Below are positions 43,558 through 53,250 of a DNA stretch of 64,000 nucleotides, one piece after another. Source of the stretch: Bilophila sp964369665 (GTDB lineage Bacteria; Desulfobacterota; Desulfovibrionia; Desulfovibrionales; Desulfovibrionaceae); assembly GCA_964369665.1 (NCBI GenBank), contig CAYJFS010000007.1, positions 5,266 to 69,265 of the forward strand, written 5' to 3'. Both the position numbers and the translations under genes were made by a program. Each line of letters starts with the position of its first letter. Positions within the stretch are counted from its first letter, which is position 1. The notes beneath the pieces are model-generated. The model made no database searches. It saw nothing but the letters and a program-made list of their open reading frames with translations, and had not been told where the DNA came from.

Positions 43558-45798
43558 CTATCTATAATAAAGATTGCGTCCGCCTATGGTGAGTAAGGAT
43601 TGTTTTAAATTGGCTTGAGTTTCACGTCGATCCCAGACACCTTGAATATGTCCTCTTGCTAGTGCTTTATAAGCATTATGGTAATCAGGAGGAATATCCA
43701 TATTGGTTGTTTCTTTAATAACACCCCTACCAGCAAAACCAATATTTGAAGAGCGAATTGCATATTGATATGGTGAGCAACCAAGAAAGCTTGCAACAGG
43801 TCCTGCATAGGAGTTGGTATCATAGAGGACTATATATAATCCTCCAGCGTTTATGTATCGACGAACAGCTACAGTACATCGAGGCATCTGAGTCACACCA
43901 TGTGTACCTTCTTGGATACGGATGCCAGCCGTACCATGAACATACGCTAAAAAAGGATATCTTTTTTGGGTTGCACGCTCTATTGCTTCTACAAATTTTG
44001 TTCCTTCTGCAGCACCAACAGATCCACCTCTAAAGCTACCTACAAAGATAGCTACAATTAATTTTATACCATGTATTTTTGCTTCAAATGTAATACAACC
44101 ACTTTTAAGTGTTGTTTTTTTTCGTGCTTCTTCAAGTTTTTTATCAAAGTTTGGAAAATTTAGTGGATTCGTGGCTTCTACTTCTGCATTAAATTCTCGT
44201 ATAGAGTTTTCATCAAAGATATTTCTAGCAAACCATTGGTATTCCATAGGAAAATGGTGACCACATGTTGTACATACACCTGCAAATTCACCAAATAGGT
44301 CTGGAGCCCACATATCCAGACAGCCATGTGTTTGTGTGTTTGGACAACTAACAGCACGATCTTCTTTAGCTCGTGGCGTTGTATAAGACCATTTACCTTT
44401 GCGTATTTCTTCAGAGTCATCCCATTCAGAGAGTGTAGTAAGTTGATGGACTTCAATATTTGATCTCACTGGACGGATCCTACAAAGTGGAGCTGTAATT
44501 CGAGTTTTCAGAAGGTGTATTTCAGCTATAATCTCTTCCAATAGATATTTTATCTTGCGTTTGTGTTTTGTATAAAGAAAATAGTATATTTTATTAGCTA
44601 GAGTTATTATGGATTCACGTAAGGTATTATCTAACTTATTAAGAAATGGTCTTCTGTCAAGACATGAGTTTTTTGAAAGGTTAAGAAATTTTTTTTGACG
44701 TTTAAGAACAAGCTGTGTACGGGATTTTTGATGTAAATCCCAGAGTACATGTACCTCATCAGTATAACTAATATCTTTTTTAAGTCTTTTTAAAGCAAAA
44801 CCTCTAAAAAATCCTACACCACGTATATCTAGAACAGCTTCATCTGTTGATCGAACGACCTCTTGTCGAAGTTTACGGAAAAAATTATAGTGGTAAGGTC
44901 GTGCGCCAAGATCAGGTTCTTGTATAATGCGATCAATGAATCCAAACTGTAGGTTATCTCTTGCTGTTATGTGCAATTGGTTGGCACAAAGTTCTATAAG
45001 GTTTTCTGTAGCCCTTTCTCCTTCTTTAAGCCTACCTTCAATAGCAGCTGCACCTTCAGGAGAAATCACAGAATAGTAACCATGTGATAGCATAAGCCTT
45101 TTATCTGCAAGAGCAATGGCTTCTGCTCCACCTGATCCACCTTCAGATATGACAGAGATGATTGGTACACTGATACCTGCCATTTCGTAAAGGTTTTTTG
45201 CAATTTGTTGTGCTGCTCCTGGTGTATCTTCTATCGGGTATGCTCCAGGTGTGAAGACATATGTATGGATAGGGATACCTTCTGTTTCAGCTACTTTCAT
45301 GTAGTGAAGAGCTTTAGAGTTGCCCCAGGGTTTTACTGATCCACCATTACGGAATTCTTCACCATGGCCTTTTTCTTGTCCAATGACCATGATAAGTTGG
45401 TTATATGTTTTTTTCCCTCTACGTCTGGTGATAGTTGCACGTGCAATGAGCATACTAGGATCTATACTATGCTCTTCTTGTCCTGCAATTTCTGTAAAGT
45501 TATCATAGACGTTTTCTAGGATATCTCGTAAACAAATACGTTGGGGGTGACGGACAATCCTTACTTTGTCCATAGGTGTAAGAACTGTTTCAAGTTTACG
45601 CTCTATGAATGTAAAAAGTTCTTCAAGTGTTGAAATTTCGGCATGAGGTTCTTTATGTGGATAGCTATGGATAATGGTCGTAAGCTCTTCTAAACGTTTT
45701 TGTAGAAGAGCTATTATTTCTATATGTTTTCCTGCAAAGATGTCGTTAATATAGGTAAGTCTATCCTCAAGGCTCTGTAACTTTTTTTCTATGTCCAT
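43558..45798 (-). CDS. Fused acetyl-CoA carboxylase carboxyltransferase (AccA-AccD type)
   Basis: A 746-residue fusion. The N-terminal ~330 residues are AccA-like: LEDRLTYINDIFAGK, LIMVIGQEKGHGEEFRNGGS, YVFTPGAYPIEDTPGAAQQI and SEGGSGGAEAIALADKRLML. A basic linker follows. The C-terminal part is AccD-like and opens with four Cys (CPNTQTHGC ... CTTCGHHF, about residues 485-515) like the AccD zinc ribbon. It then has VAIFVGSFRGGSVGAAEGTK and GTAGIRIQEGTHGVTQM, the latter in place of the usual GGARMQEG. By family it moves the carboxyl group from biotin to an acyl-CoA. The substrate may not be acetyl-CoA. It follows the biotin carboxylase-like gene by 14 bp. Confidence 0.87.
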   Translation of the reverse strand: MDIEKKLQSLEDRLTYINDIFAGKHIEIIALLQKRLEELTTIIHSYPHKEPHAEISTLEELFTFIERKLETVLTPMDKVRIVRHPQRICLRDILENVYDNFTEIAGQEEHSIDPSMLIARATITRRRGKKTYNQLIMVIGQEKGHGEEFRNGGSVKPWGNSKALHYMKVAETEGIPIHTYVFTPGAYPIEDTPGAAQQIAKNLYEMAGISVPIISVISEGGSGGAEAIALADKRLMLSHGYYSVISPEGAAAIEGRLKEGERATENLIELCANQLHITARDNLQFGFIDRIIQEPDLGARPYHYNFFRKLRQEVVRSTDEAVLDIRGVGFFRGFALKRLKKDISYTDEVHVLWDLHQKSRTQLVLKRQKKFLNLSKNSCLDRRPFLNKLDNTLRESIITLANKIYYFLYTKHKRKIKYLLEEIIAEIHLLKTRITAPLCRIRPVRSNIEVHQLTTLSEWDDSEEIRKGKWSYTTPRAKEDRAVSCPNTQTHGCLDMWAPDLFGEFAGVCTTCGHHFPMEYQWFARNIFDENSIREFNAEVEATNPLNFPNFDKKLEEARKKTTLKSGCITFEAKIHGIKLIVAIFVGSFRGGSVGAAEGTKFVEAIERATQKRYPFLAYVHGTAGIRIQEGTHGVTQMPRCTVAVRRYINAGGLYIVLYDTNSYAGPVASFLGCSPYQYAIRSSNIGFAGRGVIKETTNMDIPPDYHNAYKALARGHIQGVWDRRETQANLKQSLLTIGGRNLYYR

Positions 45799-45812
45799 AA
45801 AACGTTGCTCGG

Positions 45813-47231
45813 TTAAAATTGGAGAATTTTTTCAGTATTCTTTTTTAAGAAGTCAATATTGGATTTTAGAGATCCTCCTTGTTGGTTTTTGCCTTGTAAT
45901 ACAAGTTCATTAAGAAACTGTATACCATTTTTTTTTGCTTCTTGTAAGTCTTTACCCCAAACAATGGCTAGTGCAAGGTTAGGGTCAAATTCTATAGGAA
46001 TTTCATATGGTTCATGTGTTGGAACATGTGTATGAACTGTAAGCCAAGGCTGCATACACCATGAAAAGTTATCAATAGAGCCTACACAAGGAGTAAAGCG
46101 ATTGTCTGTATCTTCAGCAATAATCCTATATTCAATGCTTACACCATGGAAAGAGATATCTTTTTGAGAATAGCCTAAAGGTTCTCCTAATGCTATTCGA
46201 ATTTGTTCAGCAATAATGTCAATAGAGTCTTTTCCTCGAATTTTAGATATTCTTGCAGAAACACCATTTTCAACCTGAATACGAGTATTAACTTCCATAA
46301 GAAAAGGATGACCTTTATTAGTTACAATCCACTCCCATGTTCCAACATTATCATATTTTACTTTTCGTGCCATGGCGAGGGAATAGTTTGTAATATCTTC
46401 AAGAAGTTTTTCTGCATCAAAATTGTATGTAATGGAGTGTGCATCAAATCCAGGTGCAACTTCAATACGTTTTTGTAGTCCTGTAGATTGAATTGAACAG
46501 TTTCGTGTACCAAAATGTACAGGATTTTTACCGCTTCTATCAGAAACAATTTGGACTTCAAGATGATTAAAACCACAAATACGTTGTTCAATGAGAACAC
46601 CTTCATCTTTAAATTGTCTTAGAGCATAGTTACGGATACGACGATAAGCTGAACGAAATCTATCTATGTCATAGATTTCTTCTATACCCATACCACCACC
46701 ACCTGCAGATGCTTTAATGAGGATAAGGGGGCGTTTGATATCTTGTTGTAACTGGAAGTTGTAAAGGTTTCGTGCAATTTTTTCTGCTTCAAGTTCATCA
46801 TAGATAGGTTTATCTGAGCCTGGGACTGTCGGAACGTTAAGACTTCGTGCTAAACGTTTTGTATTAATTTTATCTCCAAGCTCACGGATGACACGCCATG
46901 ATGGTCCTATAAAAATAAGGTTTTTTGTTCGGGTTGTTACACGGCGTGCAAAACGAAAATCTTCAGCAAAAAAACCATAACCTGGATGGATAGCTGTTGC
47001 TCCAGAAATGTCTGCTACAGATAATATTTCATTTGCATCATGGTACGATGAAATTTTATAGAGTGAGTCAGCATTTCCAAATTCTTGTGCAATTTGAACA
47101 TGTCCAGAAGCAATATCTTCTTTTGTATAAACACAGACAAAATCAAAACCTAGATTGCGACATGCTTGAACGATACGTACAGCTATTTCTCCTCTATTAG
47201 CAATTAAGATTTTATGTCGAATTTTTTCCAC
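45813..47231 (-). CDS. Biotin carboxylase-like ATP-grasp protein (AccC family)
   Basis: By family, it carboxylates biotin using ATP and bicarbonate. Its 472 residues match AccC length. N-terminal KILIANRGEIAVRIVQACRN and HPGYGFFAED, the ATP-grasp loop KASAGGGGMGIEE, and the catalytic MEVNTRIQVEN (Glu, Asn, Arg, Glu kept) with EYRIIAED are all visible. Two departures stand out. The usual QRRHQK segment reads QSTGLQK (about residue 245), losing its His, and VEHP has become VENG. The enzyme may be active but divergent. It is the first gene of a minus-strand operon ahead of the fused carboxyltransferase and biotin-domain-like protein. Confidence 0.87.
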   Translation of the reverse strand: MEKIRHKILIANRGEIAVRIVQACRNLGFDFVCVYTKEDIASGHVQIAQEFGNADSLYKISSYHDANEILSVADISGATAIHPGYGFFAEDFRFARRVTTRTKNLIFIGPSWRVIRELGDKINTKRLARSLNVPTVPGSDKPIYDELEAEKIARNLYNFQLQQDIKRPLILIKASAGGGGMGIEEIYDIDRFRSAYRRIRNYALRQFKDEGVLIEQRICGFNHLEVQIVSDRSGKNPVHFGTRNCSIQSTGLQKRIEVAPGFDAHSITYNFDAEKLLEDITNYSLAMARKVKYDNVGTWEWIVTNKGHPFLMEVNTRIQVENGVSARISKIRGKDSIDIIAEQIRIALGEPLGYSQKDISFHGVSIEYRIIAEDTDNRFTPCVGSIDNFSWCMQPWLTVHTHVPTHEPYEIPIEFDPNLALAIVWGKDLQEAKKNGIQFLNELVLQGKNQQGGSLKSNIDFLKKNTEKILQF

Positions 47232-47585
47232 GAATGTAGTCCCTCATTAAACATAAATAACAGGCATTGTTTCTAGCATACAAATCAAGTAAAGATGTTT
47301 GTTTTAGACATAGTTACTTACACATAAATTACAAATAATACACAATACATTTATAGCAAGGTATGCCTAATGTACAGGGTTGGTTTGTTTTAATGTGGGG
47401 TTATGAAAAGGATTATCTTTACTCGTTAAGTTAATGCTTTTACTTAGGGAGAGAGTATCACTTAAAATGAATTTAGAATCAAGGTAGATAAAATACGTTT
47501 TATTATAGGTGAATTAGGTAATTATTTAATTATAGAAATTTGGTCTAATGGATACAAGGCTTTTATAAAATTTTACTATATATTC
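47232..47585. other. AT-rich intergenic region upstream of the carboxylase-like operon
   Basis: 354 bp containing the likely promoter of the minus-strand carboxylase-like operon and the downstream end of motB. I see no clear promoter boxes, terminator or reading frame. Confidence 0.45.
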
Positions 47586-48356
47586 TTAAGGGTTGATAGG
47601 AGTAGGTTGAATATTTTCTGCTTTCCCTACTTTTCTTTCAAGAGTAAACTCAACACGTCTATTTTGTGCTTTATTTTCTGGTGTATCATTAGGCGCGAGT
47701 GGCTCAAGATCTCCAAGTCCTGTCGCAGTCATACGTGTTGCTTCAATACCTTCTGATAAGAGTTGTCTTAGAACATTAACAGCTCTTAAGGCTGAAAGTT
47801 CCCAGTTGTTTTCATAGCGTGAGTCTGGAGGGATAGGAGAGTCATCTGTATACCCTTTAATATTAATAGATTGTTCACGATTTTTAATGAAAAAATCACG
47901 CATGGTTTTTAATACTTCTATTCCACGAGGATTTAGTTTATCTGAACCAGGGTCAAATAAAACTTCAGATGGAAGTCTAAGGGTAATGATACCATCATCA
48001 AAAGTTGCTTGCATGTCTTTTTCCAGAGCATTTTGTGTAATAAATGTTCTAACAGAATCAAATGTGTTTTTTTGTGCAGCAATCATTTCTTCTTGGAGTC
48101 TTAAGAGATCAAGTGCTTGCTCTTGTAGTTGTTGTTCCAACTCACTACTGGTATGCATTTGTTGATCACCACCAAAAGTATCTCTAATAGCACTAAAAGA
48201 CTCTCTAAATTTTTGTTTGTTGATAGTAGACATGGAAAGAACCAATATAAAAAATGTCAGTAGTAAGAGAGAGATATCACAGAATGTTGTTAGCCAACTA
48301 TCATTACTTTCATTGTCATCATCGTTTTCAATATCAAAGATGTTTTTATTAGCCAT
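47586..48356 (-). CDS. motB: Flagellar stator protein MotB (set 1), OmpA domain
   Basis: The stator subunit that anchors the motor to peptidoglycan, about 256 residues. One membrane segment, WLTTFCDISLLLLTFFILVL, carries the Asp that conducts ions, followed by a plug-like helix (KQKFRESFSAIRDTF) and a C-terminal OmpA/MotB domain (SINIKGYTDDSP, NWELSALRAVNVLR, QNRRVEFTLE). A longer start at 48404 is in frame, but AGGAGA four bases before the ATG at 48356 gives MANKNIFDIEND, overlapping motA by 8 bp, so I chose that. A second, different motAB pair lies about 5 kb away. Confidence 0.93.
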   Translation of the reverse strand: MANKNIFDIENDDDNESNDSWLTTFCDISLLLLTFFILVLSMSTINKQKFRESFSAIRDTFGGDQQMHTSSELEQQLQEQALDLLRLQEEMIAAQKNTFDSVRTFITQNALEKDMQATFDDGIITLRLPSEVLFDPGSDKLNPRGIEVLKTMRDFFIKNREQSINIKGYTDDSPIPPDSRYENNWELSALRAVNVLRQLLSEGIEATRMTATGLGDLEPLAPNDTPENKAQNRRVEFTLERKVGKAENIQPTPINP

Positions 48357-49101
48357 GTATTCTCTCCTTTGGTGGTAAGAATGAGGAGAGTTTTTCATAG
48401 ACAAGTTTTGGGTTATTGTTTTCTAAAATAGATTTTGCACCTTCAAATATAATAAATAAAATAAGTTCTTCTTGTAACGAGCGTGCTTTGAGCTTGTCTG
48501 AAATAGGTATAAATATAAGGTTTGCAATAAGAGAACCATAGAATGTTGTTAAAATGGCTGTTGCCATACCTTCACCAATACTTGCTGGATCATCCATAGT
48601 GGCTAGCATTTGTACCAGACCAATAAGAGTACCAATCATACCAAATGCTGGTCCTAATGCACCTAACTTTTGAAACACGCTAATACCAATTTTATGTCTG
48701 CGTTTAAGAGATGCGATTTCAATAGCAACAGTATCATGGATAAGCATAGGTTCAGCATTGTCAGCAATAAGTTGTGTTGCTTTTTTTAGAAGGGGGTTGT
48801 CTGTGTGAATACGTTCAAGAGCAAGAAAGCCTTCTTTTCTACTAATTTCTGCAATTTTAACCATTGTTGTAACAACTTCAGATGGTTTAGATTTTTTTGA
48901 AGAAAATGCTTTGAATCCTGCTGAGAGGGATTGACGTACATCTTCAAATGGGAAAGCTATTAAAATAGATGCAGATACCCCACCAAAAACAATAAACATA
49001 CTTGGGAAATGAATAAATTTTCCAGGAACTGGGCCTATAAAAATTGAGCCCAATACAAGTGAAAAACCAAAAATAATACCAAGTAGGGTTGCTATGTCCA
49101 T
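48349..49101 (-). CDS. motA: Flagellar stator protein MotA (set 1, PomA-like)
   Basis: Ion-channel stator subunit, 250 residues, four membrane segments in two pairs: the first near residues 5-22 and 32-52, the second around LGALGPAFGMIGTLIGLVQM and AILTTFYGSLIANLIFIPIS. The length and the lack of the E. coli-type N-terminus place it with the shorter PomA-like/Bacillus MotA proteins. Whether protons or sodium drive it cannot be read safely. It is translated just ahead of motB, with an 8-bp overlap. The 264 bp upstream are AT-rich and should hold the promoter. Confidence 0.93.
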   Translation of the reverse strand: MDIATLLGIIFGFSLVLGSIFIGPVPGKFIHFPSMFIVFGGVSASILIAFPFEDVRQSLSAGFKAFSSKKSKPSEVVTTMVKIAEISRKEGFLALERIHTDNPLLKKATQLIADNAEPMLIHDTVAIEIASLKRRHKIGISVFQKLGALGPAFGMIGTLIGLVQMLATMDDPASIGEGMATAILTTFYGSLIANLIFIPISDKLKARSLQEELILFIIFEGAKSILENNNPKLVYEKLSSFLPPKERIHG

Positions 49102-49371
49102 GTTCCAACCATCAAGCCTTATTATATTAATGGTAATAAATATATTTTGTTTACTATAAATGAATATATATACAATTTACTAGTACACTACATATGTAAC
49201 ACTATATCTTATTATACTACAGTAAATATTATGAAATATTGCTATAGTATATATGTTAGATGATTCTTTTAAGCATACATAAATTATAATAGTTAATCAT
49301 AGTTTATTCATTACCTTCCTGGTATGTTGAATACCTATATTACTAAAGTGTAATATAGAAAGGGTGTGATG

Positions 49372-49875
49372 ATGAAACTTATATATTCAAGTAGCAGTCA
49401 AATATCTTTAGTTGTTTTTTTGATGTTTGCATTTTTTATGGCTGGAATTTCAGGCTTTTTTATAAATGAAACAAAGTTGTTATTTGAAGATTGGCAGATA
49501 TATTTACCTTCATGGTCAATACCTTTATGGGCACTTACACCTATATGGACATTTTTTTATTTGTTTTTAGCAATAGCTCAATGGTTTTTATGGGGAGATT
49601 ATGTTGATATAAGTTGGTTTTATAAATTAACTACAGTATTATTTTGGTGTACTCAGATTATACTTAGTGGGCTATGGTCTGTATTTTTATATGTAGATCC
49701 TCTAGGCATAGCTTGTATGCTATTTACAGTAATGCTTCTTATTACTGTTTTTGTATGCATTGTACTATATAATAAAATAGCTCCTTATGCATCTATTGTT
49801 ATTGAGTTCTGGTATTTTTTATGGTGTTGTTATCTTTTAATTTTTGTTATTTTTTTAAGAAAGATTAATAACTAG
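49372..49875 (+). CDS. TspO/MBR-family-like membrane protein
   Basis: A 167-residue polytopic protein with five hydrophobic segments, the size and layout of TspO/peripheral benzodiazepine receptor proteins, which bind porphyrins and other ligands. The family pattern W-x-L-x-x-P-x-W-x-P-x-W is seen as LPSWSIPLWALTPIWTFFY, and a second Trp motif lies in LSGLWSVFLY. A last helix with EFWYFLWCCYLL replaces the usual PYLxW. The frame also opens at GTG 49366 and ATG 49369, but AAAGGG is best placed for the ATG at 49372. The MFS transporter starts 8 bp after it, so the two are co-transcribed. Confidence 0.72.
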   Translation: MKLIYSSSSQISLVVFLMFAFFMAGISGFFINETKLLFEDWQIYLPSWSIPLWALTPIWTFFYLFLAIAQWFLWGDYVDISWFYKLTTVLFWCTQIILSGLWSVFLYVDPLGIACMLFTVMLLITVFVCIVLYNKIAPYASIVIEFWYFLWCCYLLIFVIFLRKINN

Positions 49876-49883
49876 AGTCAATT

Positions 49884-51035
49884 ATGAAAAGATTACAGTA
49901 TAAAATATTTTTTTTTAGTATAGCTCTTCTTGCTGTAATGGGTGTAACTATTCCTTTACCTATATTACCTGAGATTGCAAAAAGATTTTCATTATCTGCA
50001 GAAACTGTTGGGTGGGTTACTGTAGGATATACTATGCCTGGGATCATTGTAGCTCTTATTGCAGGTGTTTTAGCAGATAGATTTGGCAGGAAGATAGTTT
50101 TAATAGTAGGTTTATTGTTATTTTGTTTTGGAGGCATTGCATGTGCTTTTTCTAAAACATTTACTGTTTTAGTTATATATCGTGCTGTCCAAGGCATTGG
50201 TGGTGGTGTTCTAGGAGTCCTTTATGCAACATTACCAGCTGATGTGTATGGAGATGCAGAACTTCCTAGTGTTATGGGACAAATTTCAGCAGTTGCAAGT
50301 TTTGGTATAGCCCTTTTCCCTGCAGTTGGTGGTTTATTAGGTGAGATTGCTTGGCATCTACCATTCAGTATAAGTGGATTAGCTTTGTGTGTAGTATGGC
50401 TAGCATTACGATTACCATTTGTTGGTGTTAATAAAAAGATATCATGGAGTTTATATTTTCAAAGAATTAAAAAGATTATCACACACAAGCAAGCATTTGT
50501 TCTTTTTTGTCTAACTTTCTTATGTTATTGTATTTATTATGGTCCAGTTAATACATATTTTCCTATGATGGTTCATGAACGATTTTATGTTTCATCTTCA
50601 GATATAGGGAATGTTTTTATCATATTAGCATTAGGTATAAGTATAAGTGCTATGAATCTTGGCTATTTAAATAACCATCTTTCTTTTCGTTGGTTGATAA
50701 TCTTAGCAGGTATAGGTTATTTTATTGCACAAAGTTGTTTTATGTTAATGCCAGGAATATTATGGATGTCTATACCTTTGTTGTTTGAAGGTTTTGCTCA
50801 AGGTATCACTATGCCTATTTTAACAGAACGTATAGCTATTCTTGCACCTACAGATAGTAGGGCGGCTATAATGGCTGTAAATGGAAGTATTTTTAGATTG
50901 AGTCAGAGTGTAGCACCTATCCTTTTTGGTGTTAGTTGGACTATATTAGGGTGGTTTGGACCATATGTTATGGGTATGTTTGTAGCACTGTTTGTAGTTA
51001 TTGTTGCTGTCTGTTGTGTACAAAAAGGTTCTTAA
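49884..51035 (+). CDS. Major facilitator superfamily transporter
   Basis: A 12-helix exporter of 383 residues, drug:proton antiporter type. The loop 2-3 signature GVLADRFGRKIVLIVG (about residue 61-76) is the diagnostic MFS motif A, and IYRAVQGIGGGVLGVLYAT is the helix-4/5 motif C-like region of drug exporters. PILPEIAKRFSLSAETVGWV at the N-terminus fits the same group. The start lies eight bases after the TspO-like stop. The substrate is unknown, and nothing nearby suggests a specific compound. Confidence 0.88.
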   Translation: MKRLQYKIFFFSIALLAVMGVTIPLPILPEIAKRFSLSAETVGWVTVGYTMPGIIVALIAGVLADRFGRKIVLIVGLLLFCFGGIACAFSKTFTVLVIYRAVQGIGGGVLGVLYATLPADVYGDAELPSVMGQISAVASFGIALFPAVGGLLGEIAWHLPFSISGLALCVVWLALRLPFVGVNKKISWSLYFQRIKKIITHKQAFVLFCLTFLCYCIYYGPVNTYFPMMVHERFYVSSSDIGNVFIILALGISISAMNLGYLNNHLSFRWLIILAGIGYFIAQSCFMLMPGILWMSIPLLFEGFAQGITMPILTERIAILAPTDSRAAIMAVNGSIFRLSQSVAPILFGVSWTILGWFGPYVMGMFVALFVVIVAVCCVQKGS

Positions 51036-51413
51036 TTTGTATAGGCCTATAATGGAGATTGTTAATGTGTATAAAAAAAATATATAGTATGCCAGCTAGT
51101 AGTAGTTATGTTTTTTTGGATGTTCATCATATGGAGTAAAGTTGAAGAACAATAAAAAAACATATAGTCAATTTGAAAATGATCATTATACATTTATGCA
51201 GCTTTCAAATAATATTGTGGAATGCTGAAATATTTCAGAATACAGAAGGAATATTCTATTCAAATGTATCAAATAATGCCTATAATGTTTGTATAAAATC
51301 GAGAGGATATAAAATAGTAAAGTAACATTAATAGTATATGATTAAGTATAAAGAGTAAGATATATTTATGGTTTTATGTTGATATAGTTTTTGACTAAAG
51401 GGGATGATTAGGT
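51036..51413. other. AT-rich spacer before the 51414 gene
   Basis: About 380 bp with no open frame of note. It presumably contains the promoter for the long hypothetical gene that follows, but I could not pick out boxes with confidence. Confidence 0.4.
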
Positions 51414-53126
51414 ATGTCATTTATATGGGAAAAAGCATTCAGCCAAAGCATATTCCCATGGAAAAATATTGATACTTCTTCAGAATATATAGGAATTAAA
51501 AAATTTAAAGAATTTAAAGATTACCTTGATCTTATTCATATAAAATATTGTTTATTACGCCCATATTTTGAGCAGGGACATTATCCTATAGTTGAACATA
51601 GAGATCTTCTACCTTCTTTTGAAATAGATCTTTTAGAATATAAAGAATTACCAGGTTTTTCTATGGTTGTATTTGATCGGCCATTAGAAAGTTTTAATGA
51701 AATTTTTCAATATGATATTTTACATATATGTGATCAAGATTCTCTTGATCAAAAGTTATGTAAACAACCAGCACAGTCTATTGAAAAAAATATATATTCG
51801 TTTCTTGCAAGGTTGCCCAAGAAGATGCAAGAATCTTTTCGGCAAGATTTTGATTCTATCAATATAACACAACTCAATAGTTATCCAAAATTGTTATCTT
51901 ATTTAACAAATATGGATCGTGCACATGTTTTTGCACTCAATGTCGTCCAAGGTTTTTACCTTGCAGGTATTTTTGCCTCTTTTCCTTCTGATATGGACGG
52001 AGAAATTAAACGTTTTGGTCTTAAGATACGAAAATTTCGTTTAGGCGATAATATTCTGTATGAGCAAAATCGTTTATTTGTATACCATTTTTTAATGGAA
52101 TTATATGGATTTCCTGTTGCATCTGAGCGTAGAACGTCAGCTGCATTATTTGCCAGACGTCTTCATAAAATGGGTGAACGATTTATGGTTAGGGTTTTAG
52201 GGCAGTCTGATCGAGTTATAACGACTATATCTAATACTGGAACAAATCGTTACTATCCGCATGTAGAAAAAATTGCTCTTGTTAAAATTGCTCCTGGTCA
52301 AACAGAGCTTATTACAAGACTTTCTGAGGGTGGCTATTTTGTTGATGTGAAAAAACGAATAGTTATTATTCGTATAACCTATAAGCATCATAGATATAAT
52401 GCTGAAAATGTACGACAAGAGCGAGCACTTTCTGTAGAGCGCCAAGATGTTATTCATCCTTTTACAGCTTCTATTTTAGAAGATGTAAATATTATTAAAG
52501 ATACAGGGACAATGATTCTTAATTTAAATGATATTGTTCGTGGTGAGTATGTTGGTCGTATAGTGTATAAACGTAATGAGTTAATTGAGAGTACTGATAC
52601 AGATGAAAAACGTTTAAAATTTTTATTTGCTTGGCTTTCTAAAAATCAACGAAGAATTATTAGCTATCGAGATGACTTTTATAATTCAGCAACAAAAGTT
52701 TTAGATACATATCTTCATGATCCTTTAAATAGAGATGTTTTTGATCAAAATAGTGAACTATATCAAGATGTAGTGAATAAATATGCCTATATTCGTCAGG
52801 CAAGAATGGTTAAGTATCTTGAAGATATTATGTCACGGAAATATAAGGGGAAAAAAATAGGTTATAATAAAATGCTAAGTGAAGCTGTGAATATCCTTCG
52901 TGAGTTAAATTTTGAAATAGTAAATTATTTTGAACAGCTTACAAGATCGGTTATTCATCATATAGAAGCTATACTTGATGATAAATATTTACGCCGTAAG
53001 TATATTGATGTTACTAAAGAAAATTTAACAGCTAGTGGATATGAAATACGTAAGACATATGGGAAACTTGTTAGTCTTCATGATGCATTTGTTTCAATTT
53101 ATAAAACACATCATGATAGTTCATAA
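51414..53126 (+). CDS. Large hypothetical protein, no recognised domain
   Basis: A 570-residue soluble protein with no signal peptide or membrane segment that I do not recognise. It opens MSFIWEKAFSQSIFPWKN. The middle (about 180-330) is rich in basic and hydrophobic residues and contains LPSDMDGEIKRFGLKIRKFR-like charged stretches and repeated [FY]RxxR patterns. The end (about 420-560) looks alpha-helical and Tyr/Lys/Arg rich (YIRQARMVKYLEDIMSRKYK). The ORF is clearly coding by length and A/T-ending codons. An AAAGGGG lies upstream of the ATG. It stands alone between the MFS gene and the convergent motB2, near the flagellar stator genes, but no link can be claimed. Confidence 0.85.
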   Translation: MSFIWEKAFSQSIFPWKNIDTSSEYIGIKKFKEFKDYLDLIHIKYCLLRPYFEQGHYPIVEHRDLLPSFEIDLLEYKELPGFSMVVFDRPLESFNEIFQYDILHICDQDSLDQKLCKQPAQSIEKNIYSFLARLPKKMQESFRQDFDSINITQLNSYPKLLSYLTNMDRAHVFALNVVQGFYLAGIFASFPSDMDGEIKRFGLKIRKFRLGDNILYEQNRLFVYHFLMELYGFPVASERRTSAALFARRLHKMGERFMVRVLGQSDRVITTISNTGTNRYYPHVEKIALVKIAPGQTELITRLSEGGYFVDVKKRIVIIRITYKHHRYNAENVRQERALSVERQDVIHPFTASILEDVNIIKDTGTMILNLNDIVRGEYVGRIVYKRNELIESTDTDEKRLKFLFAWLSKNQRRIISYRDDFYNSATKVLDTYLHDPLNRDVFDQNSELYQDVVNKYAYIRQARMVKYLEDIMSRKYKGKKIGYNKMLSEAVNILRELNFEIVNYFEQLTRSVIHHIEAILDDKYLRRKYIDVTKENLTASGYEIRKTYGKLVSLHDAFVSIYKTHHDSS

Positions 53127-53250
53127 GTACTCTTTATAAAAAGATAACTTATTGGATATAATATAAATTATACATAGCTCAATAATAGTCCATATTAGTA
53201 CTAAGTTAAATTGTTTTTATTATGTGTTTTGAATCCATTGTAGTTAGTTA

